Shown here piece after piece: positions 17,392 to 25,619 of a stretch of DNA of 64,000 bases. The translations under genes and the position numbers were made by a program. How positions within the stretch are numbered: position 1 is the first letter of the stretch; each line of letters begins with the position of its first letter. The DNA comes from Solirubrum sp044628455 (GTDB taxonomy: Bacteria > Bacteroidota > Bacteroidia > Cytophagales > Hymenobacteraceae). A model generated the notes under the pieces. It was given only the letters and a program-made list of their open reading frames with translations. It did no database searches and had not been told where the DNA came from. The stretch lies in NCBI RefSeq assembly GCF_044628455.1, contig NZ_JBIYZW010000002.1, forward strand, positions 992,001 to 1,056,000, given 5' to 3'.

Positions 17392-18495
17392 ATGCGCCTG
17401 TTTGTCCGAATTTGCTGGTTTCTGCTCGGTGCGTTGTTCATCTTCTCGGGGCTGATCAAGCTCAACGACCCCATTGGCACCGCGCTGAAGCTGGAGGAGT
17501 ACTTCGACGTGTTCAGCCGGGACTTCGGCTCGTTCTTCAAGGTCTTCATTCCCCAGGCCCGCCTGATGAGCATCGTCATCAGCTCGCTGGAAGTGGTGCT
17601 GGGCGTGGCCCTGCTGCTGCGCTGGCAGCTGCGCTTCACGCTGCGCGCCCTGCTGGTGCTGCTGGTGTTCTTCACCTTCCTCACGTTTTACTCGGCCTTC
17701 TTCAATAAGGTCACCGACTGCGGCTGCTTTGGCGACTTCATCAAGCTCACGCCCTGGCAGTCGTTTAGCAAGGACCTGGTGCTGCTGGGTTTGTGGCTGG
17801 TGGTGTTCTTTAATCAGCGCTACCTGCGGCGGGTGTTTGCCAAGGGCACGCTGGGCACTATGTACATCACCTTTGCCGGGGCCGTGGCCGTGGGCATCGG
17901 CGTGTACGCGCTGGGCCACCTGCCTTACTTCGACTTCCTGCCCTACAAGGTGGGCAACGACATCGGTAAGCTCATGAAGCCCTCGGAGCCGCTGCGCTAC
18001 AAGTACGTAATGGAGAAGGGCGGCCAGACCCAGGAGTTTGAGGAATACCCCACCGACACGCTCTGGAAGTTCAAGCAGATGGTGCCGCTCAACCCCGAGG
18101 CCGGCCCCAAAATCGTGGACTTCAAGGTTTGGGGCGCCGACGACGCGGACATGACCCAGGAAGTGTTGCAGGGCAACAAGCTGCTGCTCATCATTCAGAA
18201 CGTGGAAAAGGCCGACCGCGACCGGTTCACCCTCATCAACGGCCTGCTGGCGTCCATCGACTCGTCGCAGAAGCGCATCACGCCGGTTATCATCACCAGC
18301 AGCAGCCCCCAGGAGTTCGACGTGTTCCGCCACGAGGTGAACCTGGCGGGCAAGTACTACTTCGCCGACGCCACCGTGCTCAAGTCCATGATCCGCTCCA
18401 ACCCCGGCTTCATACTGCTGCAGGACGGCGTGGTGAAGGGCAAGTACCACTACCACGACATTCCCGACCGCGCCAAGCTGGAAGAGGCGCTGTAA
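17392..18495 (+). CDS. BT_3928-type DoxX/MauE membrane protein
   Basis: The 367-residue protein has an N-terminal four-helix DoxX/MauE-like domain (RICWFLLGALFIFSGLIKLNDP, later RLMSIVISSLEVVLGVALLL) with the CxC-type motif VTDCGCFGDFIKLTPW, which in MauE relatives is linked to thiol/disulfide chemistry. A further helix follows near GAVAVGIGVYALG, and the C-terminal 170 residues form a soluble domain with thioredoxin-like spacing but no CxxC. Bacteroidota carry this protein widely; its role is unproven. The ATG at 17392 is preferred to a GTG seven codons earlier. Confidence 0.82.
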   Translation: MRLFVRICWFLLGALFIFSGLIKLNDPIGTALKLEEYFDVFSRDFGSFFKVFIPQARLMSIVISSLEVVLGVALLLRWQLRFTLRALLVLLVFFTFLTFYSAFFNKVTDCGCFGDFIKLTPWQSFSKDLVLLGLWLVVFFNQRYLRRVFAKGTLGTMYITFAGAVAVGIGVYALGHLPYFDFLPYKVGNDIGKLMKPSEPLRYKYVMEKGGQTQEFEEYPTDTLWKFKQMVPLNPEAGPKIVDFKVWGADDADMTQEVLQGNKLLLIIQNVEKADRDRFTLINGLLASIDSSQKRITPVIITSSSPQEFDVFRHEVNLAGKYYFADATVLKSMIRSNPGFILLQDGVVKGKYHYHDIPDRAKLEEAL

Positions 18496-18650
18496 GACAG
18501 TTGTCCGTTATCAGCTGCCAGCTGTCAGTGCCAAGCGTACGGGGGCGGCAGGCTGGCTAGAGCGTCGGCACCGATGTAGTTTGCCTGGGCTGGTGCTCGG
18601 CGCGTTGCGCCTGAACGAACGGACAACAGACAACCCTCAACTGACAACTA
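18496..18650. repeat. Heptamer quasi-repeat locus B
   Basis: Directly after the stop codon the sequence reads in 7-nt steps AGTTGTC, CGTTATC, AGCTGCC, AGCTGTC. Just before the ABC permease start, on the opposite strand, it reads AGTTGTC, AGTTGAG, GGTTGTC, TGTTGTC, CGTTCGT. GTTGTCCGTT on the left and AACGGACAAC on the right are exact reverse complements. The core between them, about 85 bp, is unrelated. Confidence 0.7.
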
Positions 18651-18654
18651 TCCC

Positions 18655-19716
18655 ATGCTCGCGTTCATCCTGCGTCGTCTGCTGCACGGGCTGCTGATTC
18701 TGGCGGGCGTGGCCTTCACCGTGTTCGTGCTGTTTCAGGTGCTGCCCGGCGACCCGGTGGCCCTGCTGGCCGGGCAGCGCAGCGACGTGGCCACCCGCGC
18801 CGCCATTGCCGCCGACCTGGGCCTCGACCGGCCCGTGCCCGCGCAGCTGGCCGGCTACCTCAACGACGTGTCGCCCCTGGGCGTGCACCCGCGCGACTCG
18901 GCCAGTCGCGCCCGCTACGGCGGCCTGACCTTGCTGCCGCTGGGCCCGGAGCAGGCCGTGGTGCTGAAGACGCCCTACCTGCGTCGCTCGTTTCAGTCGA
19001 ACAAGGACGTGCTCGACATCCTGCTCGACCACTTTACCGGCACGCTGTGGCTGGCGCTGGCGGCCATGCTACTGGCCGCGGGGGTGGGCATTGCCCTGGG
19101 CATCGTGGCGGCCCTGCGCGCCCACACCTGGGTCGACCGTACCCTGGTGACGGGCTCGGTGCTGGGCATTTCGGTGCCCTCGTTCGTGGCCGGCATCCTC
19201 ATTGCCATGACCTTCGGCTTCTACTGGAGCCACTGGACCGGGCTGAACCTCACGGGGCAGCTCTACGAAACCGACGCTTTCAGTGCCCAACCCCACCTGG
19301 TGCTGCGCAACCTGCTGCTGCCCGCCTTTGCCCTCGGCATTCGGCCGTTGGCCGTGATTGTGCAGCTCACCCGCTCGTCGATGCTGGAAGTGCTTAGCCA
19401 GGATTTCATCCGCACGGCCCGGGCCAAGGGGCTGTCGTACCGCCGCACGGTGCTGCGCCATGCCCTGCAGAACGCGCTCAACCCGGTGGTAACGGCCGTG
19501 TCGGGCTGGCTGGCCTCGCTTATGGCCGGCGCTTTTTTCATCGAGTACATCTTCAACTGGAAGGGCCTGGGCACCGTGACGCTGCGGGCGGTGGAAAACC
19601 TCGACTTTCCCGTGGTGATGGGCGCCACGCTGTTCGTAGCCTTCCTGTTCGTGGTCATCAACATCGCCGTCGACGTGCTCTACGCCGTGCTCGACCCCCG
19701 CGTGAAATTGTCGTAG
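18655..19716 (+). CDS. ABC transporter permease, DppB/OppB type
   Basis: The 353-residue inner-membrane protein has six predicted helices and the BPD_transp_1 family features LRRLLHGLLILAGVAFTVFVL, VLPGDPVALL, and the EAA-like loop MLEVLSQDFIRTARAKGL followed by RHALQNALNPVV. It is the permease of a peptide or related substrate importer. The ATPase, second permease and binding protein are not in the window, so this is an orphan or split locus. Its ATG follows the heptamer repeat locus by only four bases, which leaves the promoter and ribosome site inside or next to that repeat. Confidence 0.9.
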   Translation: MLAFILRRLLHGLLILAGVAFTVFVLFQVLPGDPVALLAGQRSDVATRAAIAADLGLDRPVPAQLAGYLNDVSPLGVHPRDSASRARYGGLTLLPLGPEQAVVLKTPYLRRSFQSNKDVLDILLDHFTGTLWLALAAMLLAAGVGIALGIVAALRAHTWVDRTLVTGSVLGISVPSFVAGILIAMTFGFYWSHWTGLNLTGQLYETDAFSAQPHLVLRNLLLPAFALGIRPLAVIVQLTRSSMLEVLSQDFIRTARAKGLSYRRTVLRHALQNALNPVVTAVSGWLASLMAGAFFIEYIFNWKGLGTVTLRAVENLDFPVVMGATLFVAFLFVVINIAVDVLYAVLDPRVKLS

Positions 19717-19860
19717 CCCGACCAGGGCTGCCGCGCGGGAATTACTCCTTTACCCCAACCGCATTCAAGTTCACGAAAGACCGATTGACTTTCGTTTGGT
19801 GCGCGCAGACGGTTGCCAGCCAACCGCCACGACTCGGTTACCGCCATTATTCTTTCGGAT

Positions 19861-20412
19861 ATGCTTGCTCACATTCCCCGGGATTCCGTTTTTCGCCTGC
19901 ACCTGGTAGGCATGCCCGGTGCGGGCAAAACCACGCTGGGCCGGGCGTTGGCGGTGCGGTTCGAACTGCCCTTCCGCGACCTGGACGAGGAGATTGTGCG
20001 GCGCAGCGGCCAGACCGTGCCGGAACTGTTTGAGCAGCGGGGGGAGGCCGGGTTCCGGGAACTGGAGGCCCAGGTGCTACGCGCGGTGGTAGCCGAGCAG
20101 CCGCGCATGGTGCTGGCTACCGGCGGAGGCACCCCCTGCTTCGCCCAGAACGCCGATTTCCTGAACCAGACCGGCCTCACGCTTTGGCTCGACGTGCCGG
20201 TGGAGGAGCTGGTACGGCGGCTAATGGCCGGCGCTCAGCAGCGGCCCCTGCTGGCCAGCCTGCCCAGCCCGGCGGCGCTCGAATTGCGGCTCTGCGCAAC
20301 CATCGAGGCCCGTCGGCAGTTTTATGCTGCAGCCAAGCTCCGCTGTACGGCTGCCGGCTGCACGCCCGAGGCCGTGGCCGCGCTGATTGGCCGCTACCGG
20401 ACCACTGGCTGA
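19861..20412 (+). CDS. aroK: Shikimate kinase
   Basis: The 183-residue enzyme phosphorylates shikimate with ATP in aromatic amino acid synthesis. Motifs are the Walker A loop GMPGAGKTT (Lys23), the shikimate-binding DLDEEI, the Arg-containing FRELEAQVL, Walker B-like GGGTP and the lid region PLLAS with downstream RRQFYAAAK. Length fits the family. The ATG at 19861 is preferred over a TTG 16 codons upstream. No operon partner is close. Confidence 0.92.
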   Translation: MLAHIPRDSVFRLHLVGMPGAGKTTLGRALAVRFELPFRDLDEEIVRRSGQTVPELFEQRGEAGFRELEAQVLRAVVAEQPRMVLATGGGTPCFAQNADFLNQTGLTLWLDVPVEELVRRLMAGAQQRPLLASLPSPAALELRLCATIEARRQFYAAAKLRCTAAGCTPEAVAALIGRYRTTG

Positions 20413-20445
20413 GTTGTTGGGCGGGGTGGTTTAGGCGGTAGTGGC

Positions 20446-20453
20446 TATTTTTG
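20446..20453 (+). promoter_or_regulatory. Promoter -7 element of hydroxylase gene
   Basis: TATTTTTG matches TAnnTTTG exactly, 26 nt before the start codon at 20480. A -33 TTTG is not evident. Confidence 0.5.
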
Positions 20454-20479
20454 CGCCAACCAGTTGTCTTTTTTTCGAT

Positions 20480-21136
20480 ATGGAATCACACGTTAGCTCT
20501 CCCGCATCGGGTCAACTGCACAAGCCCAAGCACAAGGGTTCGGCGCGTCTGTTCGAGAATCCCCTGCTTGAGCGCATGACGCACACGCACATTGCGGCGC
20601 CGCTGAGCATCTTCTTCGGCGTAGCTGCCGTGAGCCTGTACTACGGTCTCAGCCAGGGGCTGCTCACGGGTCTGTCAGCCTTCGGCCTGTTTCTGGCCGG
20701 GTGGTTTGGCTTTACGCTGGTCGAGTACCTCATGCACCGCTTCCTGTACCACATGAAGGCCGATTCGCCGCGCAAGGCCAAGTTTCAGTACACCATGCAC
20801 GGCGTACACCACGAGTTTCCCAAGGACAAGACCCGCCTGGCCATGCCGCCCATCCTGACGGTGTTTGTGACCTCGCTGCTGTTTTTCATCTTCCGCTTCG
20901 TGTTTGGCAATGCCGGCTTCGGGGTGCTGGCCGGCTTTGTGTTCGGCTACGCGCTCTACCTGTTCGTGCATTACGCCATTCACGTGTACGCCCCGCCGAA
21001 AAACTTCCTGAAGTTCTGGTGGCACCACCACGCCATGCACCACTACCGGCAGGATGAAGTGGCCTTCGGCGTAAGTACCACCATCTGGGACCACATCGTG
21101 GGGACCATGCCCGACCGCAAGCCTGCTACCAAGTAA
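20480..21136 (+). CDS. Sterol desaturase/fatty acid hydroxylase superfamily protein
   Basis: The product has 218 residues and four hydrophobic segments. The histidine clusters of the diiron membrane hydroxylases are clear: EYLMHRFLYH, MHGVHHEFP, FVHYAIH and WWHHHAMHHY. These ligate two iron atoms on the cytosolic side. The spacing is like that of fatty acid 2-hydroxylases of sphingolipids, and Bacteroidota do make sphingolipids, so a lipid hydroxylation role is plausible but not proven. The ATG at 20480 is preferred. The gene is followed by a very strong terminator. Confidence 0.87.
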   Translation: MESHVSSPASGQLHKPKHKGSARLFENPLLERMTHTHIAAPLSIFFGVAAVSLYYGLSQGLLTGLSAFGLFLAGWFGFTLVEYLMHRFLYHMKADSPRKAKFQYTMHGVHHEFPKDKTRLAMPPILTVFVTSLLFFIFRFVFGNAGFGVLAGFVFGYALYLFVHYAIHVYAPPKNFLKFWWHHHAMHHYRQDEVAFGVSTTIWDHIVGTMPDRKPATK

Positions 21137-21143
21137 GTAGAGC

Positions 21144-21203
21144 AAACCCGAAAACGCCCGCGCCCGTCGTGCTGTCACGACGGGCGCGGGCGTTTTCGGG
21201 TTT
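21144..21203. terminator. Bidirectional terminator, 28-bp stem
   Basis: A perfect 28-bp inverted repeat with loop CTGT and flanking AAA/TTT tracts lies between the hydroxylase gene and the convergent small lipoprotein gene. Confidence 0.9.
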
Positions 21204-21214
21204 ACCGGCAACGG

Positions 21215-21391
21215 CTAGCCGCGGCGGCGGAAGCGGCTGAGCAGCCACCAGACGAGCAGCAGCAGCAGTACCACGGCAATAATGCCGGTATAGGCGCCGG
21301 CCTTGAAAATGCCTCCTATTACGTCGCAGCCCGTGAGGGGCAGCAACAGCAGGCAGAGTATCAGCGGCAGCCAGGCGGTCGATTGTTTCAT
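21215..21391 (-). CDS. Small lipoprotein with one membrane helix
   Basis: The 58-residue product has a lipoprotein signal ending in LLLPLTGC, the stretch DVIGGIFKAGAYTG and a hydrophobic helix (IIAVVLLLLLVWWLL) with an arginine-rich tail SRFRRRG. The xVIGGIFKAG motif recurs in very small Bacteroidota proteins, some of them misannotated as phosphatidate cytidylyltransferase. Function is unknown. Both the signal Cys and the C-terminal helix suggest tethering to a membrane at both ends. Confidence 0.75.
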   Translation of the reverse strand: MKQSTAWLPLILCLLLLPLTGCDVIGGIFKAGAYTGIIAVVLLLLLVWWLLSRFRRRG

Positions 21392-21498
21392 GACGGAGGG
21401 GCGTAAAGGTGCAGGGAGCCGACCTTTGCATAGGATCGTGCTGCTACATACTCGCCCCCGCAGCAAAAGGTTAAATGACCCCAGCAGAGGGCTGGCCA

Positions 21499-21540
21499 AA
21501 CAAAAAGCCCCGCCGGTATGGTACGGCGGGGCTTTTTGTT
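21499..21540. terminator. Terminator adjoining the left att site
   Basis: AACAAAAAGCCCCGCC and its complement form a 16-bp stem with a 10-nt loop and T-tracts on both strands. It lies 2 bp left of the left att repeat. Read on the minus strand it is where the terminator of tRNA-Asn would have been before the island inserted. Confidence 0.8.
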
Positions 21541-21542
21541 TG

Positions 21543-21566
21543 TGCGCTCCCTCCTGGAGTCGAACC
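21543..21566. repeat. Left att-like repeat (tRNA-Asn 3' end fragment)
   Basis: TGCGCTCCCTCCTGG-AG-TCGAACC matches 28728-28751 at 22 of 24 positions. It corresponds to the acceptor and part of the T arm of tRNA-Asn and is not followed by the rest of a tRNA. Confidence 0.8.
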
Positions 21567-21739
21567 TTTTGTTCCTGTCCTATCGCCTCCTTGCCTAAAT
21601 GGCCATTAAACGGCGATTATATAGCCTTTTGAGTACAGTCAGAAAAGGATGAAAACGGGTAAGTTCAAAAATTTTGTCCCGTGAATTGTCCCATGATGTG
21701 GGTGGGGCTACCTTTGATAACCCCCTTCAAGAGCTTGAT

Positions 21740-22993
21740 ATGCTTCGCACCAAGTACTACCTGACCGATAGTAAAGCCCCCGAAACGGCCATCTACGCCG
21801 CCTGCTACCTGCAAGGCCAGCGCAAGAAAATTTACACCCCGCTCACGGTAGCGCCGACCCAATGGGACCCGAAGGGGCAAAAGTTCCGCCGCAACTTTCC
21901 CGACCACCCCGAGGCCAACGCGCTCCTTAAGAAGCTCACCGAGGAGCTGGACACGGCCTACATGCGCCTGACGGCAAAGGGCCAGATGGTGGCGCCGGAC
22001 GACCTGCGGCAAGTAGTGGCGCGGGTACTGAATGGCCCGCAGCAGAATCAGGCCGCTGGTGTGCTGGAGTACATGGCAGAGTGGATTAAGGCCAGTGAGC
22101 GGGACCGGGCGAAGAATACCATCAAGGGCTACCTAACCCTCCAGAAGCACGTAGCGGACTACGTGAAGCTGCGCCGGATGCGGCTGGAGTTTGCCACGAT
22201 GGATAAGACGTTCTGCGAGGCGTTCAAGACCTACTTGCTCAAGACGGCCGGGTTGTCTAACACCTCGATCAACAACCACGTCAAGAACCTGAAGGTGTTC
22301 CTCGGCTCGACCTTCGAGCAGGGGCTGCACGAGTACACGCATTTCAAGAAGTTCACCAAGCTGGAGGCGCTGGAGCCCGACGTAGTTTACCTGACAGAGG
22401 GGGAAAAGCACGCCATTGCGGCTCTCAACCTCGACTACCTTCCCCGGCTTGAGCGGACACGCGACGTTTTCTTGTTCGAGTGCGAAACGGGCCTGCGGTT
22501 CTCCGACGTGAAAGACCTGCGCCCCGAGCAAGTTCAGGACGACCACCTGCTGGTGACCACCCTCAAAACGGCCGACCTGCTGCGGGTGCCGTTGTCGCCG
22601 CTGGCGCAGTCCATCATCGCCAAGTACCTCGGGCACTCGGAGGCGCGGGCGCTGCCCGTGAAAAGCAACCAAAAGACCAACATCGACCTGAAGCAGATTG
22701 CGCGGCTGGCGAAGATCAACACTCCCACCGCGACCACCCATTTGCGGGGCAAGGTGCGCCAGACGACCAAAAGCCCGAAGTGGGAGCTAGTTAGCACCCA
22801 CACGGCCCGCCGCACGTTCATCACCCTCGCACTGGAGGGCGGGATGCGGCCCGAGACGGTGATGCGCATCACGGGCCACAAGGACTACAAGATGCTGCAC
22901 CGCTACGTCAAGATTACCGACGCCGTCGTGCAGGACGAGTTCGAGGAATACGTGCAGCGGCGCAGTGCCCCGGCTCTGCGTGTAGCGGTGTAG
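21740..22993 (+). CDS. Tyrosine recombinase/integrase
   Basis: The 417-residue protein has the Bacteroidota integrase layout: an N-terminal arm-binding domain (KYYLTDSKAPETAIYAACYL), a SAM-like core-binding domain (KNTIKGYLTLQKHVADYV) and the catalytic domain with Arg in ETGLRFSDVKDL, the HxxR box HTARRTFITLAL, GHKDYKMLHRY with the nucleophile Tyr in HRYVKI. It should catalyse integration and excision at the tRNA-Asn att sites. No ATG exists further upstream in frame; the frame does extend to a TTG at 21674, but the ATG at 21740 gives the expected N-terminus. Confidence 0.93.
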   Translation: MLRTKYYLTDSKAPETAIYAACYLQGQRKKIYTPLTVAPTQWDPKGQKFRRNFPDHPEANALLKKLTEELDTAYMRLTAKGQMVAPDDLRQVVARVLNGPQQNQAAGVLEYMAEWIKASERDRAKNTIKGYLTLQKHVADYVKLRRMRLEFATMDKTFCEAFKTYLLKTAGLSNTSINNHVKNLKVFLGSTFEQGLHEYTHFKKFTKLEALEPDVVYLTEGEKHAIAALNLDYLPRLERTRDVFLFECETGLRFSDVKDLRPEQVQDDHLLVTTLKTADLLRVPLSPLAQSIIAKYLGHSEARALPVKSNQKTNIDLKQIARLAKINTPTATTHLRGKVRQTTKSPKWELVSTHTARRTFITLALEGGMRPETVMRITGHKDYKMLHRYVKITDAVVQDEFEEYVQRRSAPALRVAV

Positions 22994-23167
22994 GCGGGGG
23001 GGGGTGAAAATTTTCTCGCTGGCAATCAAGTAGTAACAGCCTGAAAAGGGTAAGGACAGTTTTGGGCCAAATATCAAAGAAATAGGCGCTAGACGGTCCC
23101 TAATATTGTAAAAGCAAACCTCGCGGAATTTCTCCCTGTAGGTAATGCGACAATCTAAACCCTTTTA

Positions 23168-23470
23168 ATGCCTCAGGGCCAAAGCCTCATCTTGCTCGCA
23201 GACTCGACGGACTCCTTCCGCGACCTGCTTCGCTCCCTTCTGGCGGAACTACTTCCCGCCGCACAACCCGCCACCCCGGCCGCGTCCGACGCGCTGATGT
23301 CCATCCCCGATGTCTGCCGCGAGTTCGGAATCTCGAAAACCACCCTCTCGGAGTGGAAAAACAAGGGGCTTGTTCCCTTCGTGCGCCTCGGCCGCCGCGT
23401 GTACTTCGAGCGCGCCGCCATTCTGGAGGCGGGCAAACGGCACACCAAGTACCAGCACCGCAAAGGCTAG
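23168..23470 (+). CDS. Excisionase-like helix-turn-helix protein
   Basis: The product has 100 residues. The C-terminal half is a MerR-like winged helix of the HTH_17 type: SIPDVCREFGISKTTLSEWK followed by NKGLVPFVRLGRRVYFERA. Proteins of this type next to an integrase usually act as recombination directionality factors. The N-terminal half is Ala/Pro-rich. It is 175 bp downstream of the integrase and 4 bp upstream of the next gene, so the two are probably co-transcribed. Regulation rather than excision is the alternative role. Confidence 0.75.
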   Translation: MPQGQSLILLADSTDSFRDLLRSLLAELLPAAQPATPAASDALMSIPDVCREFGISKTTLSEWKNKGLVPFVRLGRRVYFERAAILEAGKRHTKYQHRKG

Positions 23471-23474
23471 GACA

Positions 23475-24113
23475 ATGAGCACTACCAACCCGCTCCGCGC
23501 TCCGCGCCAAACGCCCGAACGCCCGGCAACTTCCCCGGTCCTTCGCGCCTCAAAATCCAAACGTGCTGCCCCGCTAACCAAACCCGGCAAAGCTCAAGCA
23601 GTACTGCTCTATGAGCACTGGGAAACCCCTTATTTGGCTGGACTGGGCCAGAAGGATCAGCACTACGAACTCATACGGGAGTGTCACCCTACTGCTCCGG
23701 GTGTAAAGGCTTTGCAAACCGTCTATTTGGCCCCGCCACACCCTCGCTACACCCTGCCCGGGCAGTGTGAGCTTATACTGCAAAGCAAGGCCTTGGAGGG
23801 CGTAAAAGAACTGCTTACGGGCCTACGTTCTGTGCCTATGCCGCAACTCCCTGGTATGCCGGCCCTACAAGGCGTTTTCGTCGGCGATTATAAGCTCGAC
23901 CGACACGCAGAAGGGTCAGGCCCAACGCTCGTTGTATTGGTGGGCAAGGCCGCTGCTGGACGCCCTGGATGGGCGCTGGTAGTGGTGGTTGACCAACGCT
24001 ACCGCCGCCGCAGTCGCCCAGCGAACGAGCGAACTGCCCGCGCTACCGTGCAGACTGTTCTGCCAACGCTGCCCACTTGGCTCGCACACCTTCCCGTAGA
24101 GGAGGCCTCTTAA
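23475..24113 (+). CDS. Hypothetical island protein
   Basis: I do not recognise this 212-residue protein. It starts 4 bp after the HTH gene's stop, indicating translational coupling. The first 40 residues are basic and rich in Pro and Arg. The central part contains WETPYLAGLGQKDQHYEL and a hydrophobic strand TLVVLVGKAAAGRPGWALVV; the C-terminal part has QRYRRRSRPANERTA. There is no signal peptide or membrane helix. A DNA-related role within the element is possible from context only. Confidence 0.55.
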   Translation: MSTTNPLRAPRQTPERPATSPVLRASKSKRAAPLTKPGKAQAVLLYEHWETPYLAGLGQKDQHYELIRECHPTAPGVKALQTVYLAPPHPRYTLPGQCELILQSKALEGVKELLTGLRSVPMPQLPGMPALQGVFVGDYKLDRHAEGSGPTLVVLVGKAAAGRPGWALVVVVDQRYRRRSRPANERTARATVQTVLPTLPTWLAHLPVEEAS

Positions 24114-24271
24114 TTCCGTTCAGCCACAACCACCCGCCGAAGGCGCACCTGCCCACGCGGTTGCCGATGAGCGCCAGCTCTGCATTGCGCGGGGTTGGCG
24201 CTCTGGGGCAGCCATTATGGACCAGGGCGGGTGAGAACTGCCTTTGGTAAACCGCCTCTCGGCGCAATGAA

Positions 24272-25324
24272 GTGTACGACAACCTGCATTTAGACTTTGA
24301 CCTTCCCCACCCCCTGAGCCAGTTCGAGGAAGCACTCCTGAACTCGCCCGCCTTCGCAGACTGCAACGGCGTACTTGACAAGCATGGCCGCCTCCGGGCA
24401 GAGTATCGGGGCCTGCGCATTGACTACCGCCCCGGGCAGTACCGGGGCCGCGTGCGGGGCTCCCTGCACACCTTCTCGCAAGGTTCCAACTACGGCGTGT
24501 TTGCGGCGGCTGAGGTGACGGAGGCCTGCGCTGCCCTCGCTGCGTCCCTCCGCCTACCACCCGAGGTTCTGGTGGTACGGCGGCTGGAAGCTGGGGTCAA
24601 TCTAGCCGTACCGACTTCCCCTAAGGCATTCCTGGGCACACTCGTCCACCACAAGGGCCAACCGTTTTGGGCTATAAAGCCGCCTCGCGGCGTAACCCGG
24701 CCGCTGGAGCTAGTGGCCCTACATTCGGCCTACAACCTGAAGTACTACGACAAGGGGGCATACGCCTTTCAGCAAGGCATACCGCTGCCGATGGGATACC
24801 GCCATATGTTGCGGTTCGAGGTGGTATTCACCCGCGCCCGCAACCTGCAACAGCTCACGGGCCGCGAAGAAGTGACTTTGGCCGATCTGCCTGCCCCTGA
24901 TGTGCTGGTTTCCGTCGCGGGGCACCTGCACAAACAGTGGGGCCTTACGACCCGCCGAATCCCGATGGACTACGCCGGATTGCCCTTCAACCACGCCGCC
25001 CTACTTAAAGCTGGCGTAGGCCCCGAGTGGTGGGAGGAAGTACGGCCTGGCATACCGAAGTCCACCTTCGTGCGCAACCGGGCGGTCTTCCGGCAGCTGT
25101 TGAAGCAAGCCGAGCAGCGAGCGGGGCCACACCCCTACGACTTGCTCCTGCCCGAGCACCTGGAGGCGCTCAGCCCCGATGATACCCGCGAGGCGGAAAG
25201 GCCCAAATCTGGTACTGTTTGCCACTCATGTAATCAGTTGGACCTCGACGTTCAGGGAGGGGAGTTTGCTGAAGGGGGTTTAATCGAAGCGAATGAAGGG
25301 AGCCGCCATTCCTTGGCGGCCTAA
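24272..25324 (+). CDS. Possible phage/plasmid-type replication protein
   Basis: The 350-residue product starts at GTG with MYDNLHLDFDLP. The spacing of RRLEAGVNLAVP, the charged YNLKYYDKGAYA with a conserved-type YDK, and MLRFEVVFTRARNLQQL resembles rolling-circle Rep proteins of the G2P/phage_CRI group, in which a YDK segment and an LRFE strand precede the catalytic Tyr. No catalytic motif was identified with certainty. The size and place in an integrative island fit. A relaxase-like or orphan protein is the alternative. The 158 bp upstream contain no gene. Confidence 0.45.
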   Translation: MYDNLHLDFDLPHPLSQFEEALLNSPAFADCNGVLDKHGRLRAEYRGLRIDYRPGQYRGRVRGSLHTFSQGSNYGVFAAAEVTEACAALAASLRLPPEVLVVRRLEAGVNLAVPTSPKAFLGTLVHHKGQPFWAIKPPRGVTRPLELVALHSAYNLKYYDKGAYAFQQGIPLPMGYRHMLRFEVVFTRARNLQQLTGREEVTLADLPAPDVLVSVAGHLHKQWGLTTRRIPMDYAGLPFNHAALLKAGVGPEWWEEVRPGIPKSTFVRNRAVFRQLLKQAEQRAGPHPYDLLLPEHLEALSPDDTREAERPKSGTVCHSCNQLDLDVQGGEFAEGGLIEANEGSRHSLAA

Positions 25325-25619
25325 AAACATCGAATTGCTGAGTACAATACGAGGAATCCCTTGACAATTACCACATGGGCGAAAAACGGCCTCCACTTGC
25401 ATGTGAGGCAGGTTTTTCGCCCATGCTGTGCCGCAAGTTGTTGAGTATTTTCACAGTCGTATCTATGGGGCTGTTGCTGGTCCGTAGATGTGCGCGTGCC
25501 AAAAAATTAAGCACACCACGAAAGCCCCCACCCGGTCTGGCTTTTGCGTTTCAATCCGACCGCATAGCCCCCGGCACATTATCAGCTATTCCCTGTTGAT
25601 CTGCAACTCAGTCGAGCCG
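25325..25619. other. Intergenic region with long hairpin
   Basis: Apart from the hairpin at 25374-25425 nothing is recognised here. A 74-codon frame at 25375 overlaps the hairpin and shows no protein-like features. Confidence 0.6.
25374..25425. terminator. Hairpin between Rep-like and MocR genes
   Basis: CATGGGCGAAAAAC and GTTTTTCGCCCATG are perfect 14-bp arms; the inner bases GGCCTCCAC and GTGAGGC extend the stem imperfectly. It lies 50 bp after the Rep-like gene and also downstream of the convergent MocR gene, so it may serve both. Confidence 0.5.

Noticed and set aside
21543..21610. A second complete tRNA at the left att site
   Set aside because: Only the acceptor and part of the T arm match; no anticodon arm follows.
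25375..25599. 74-codon frame after the Rep-like gene
   Set aside because: It starts inside the hairpin at 25374-25425 and has no protein-like composition or context.
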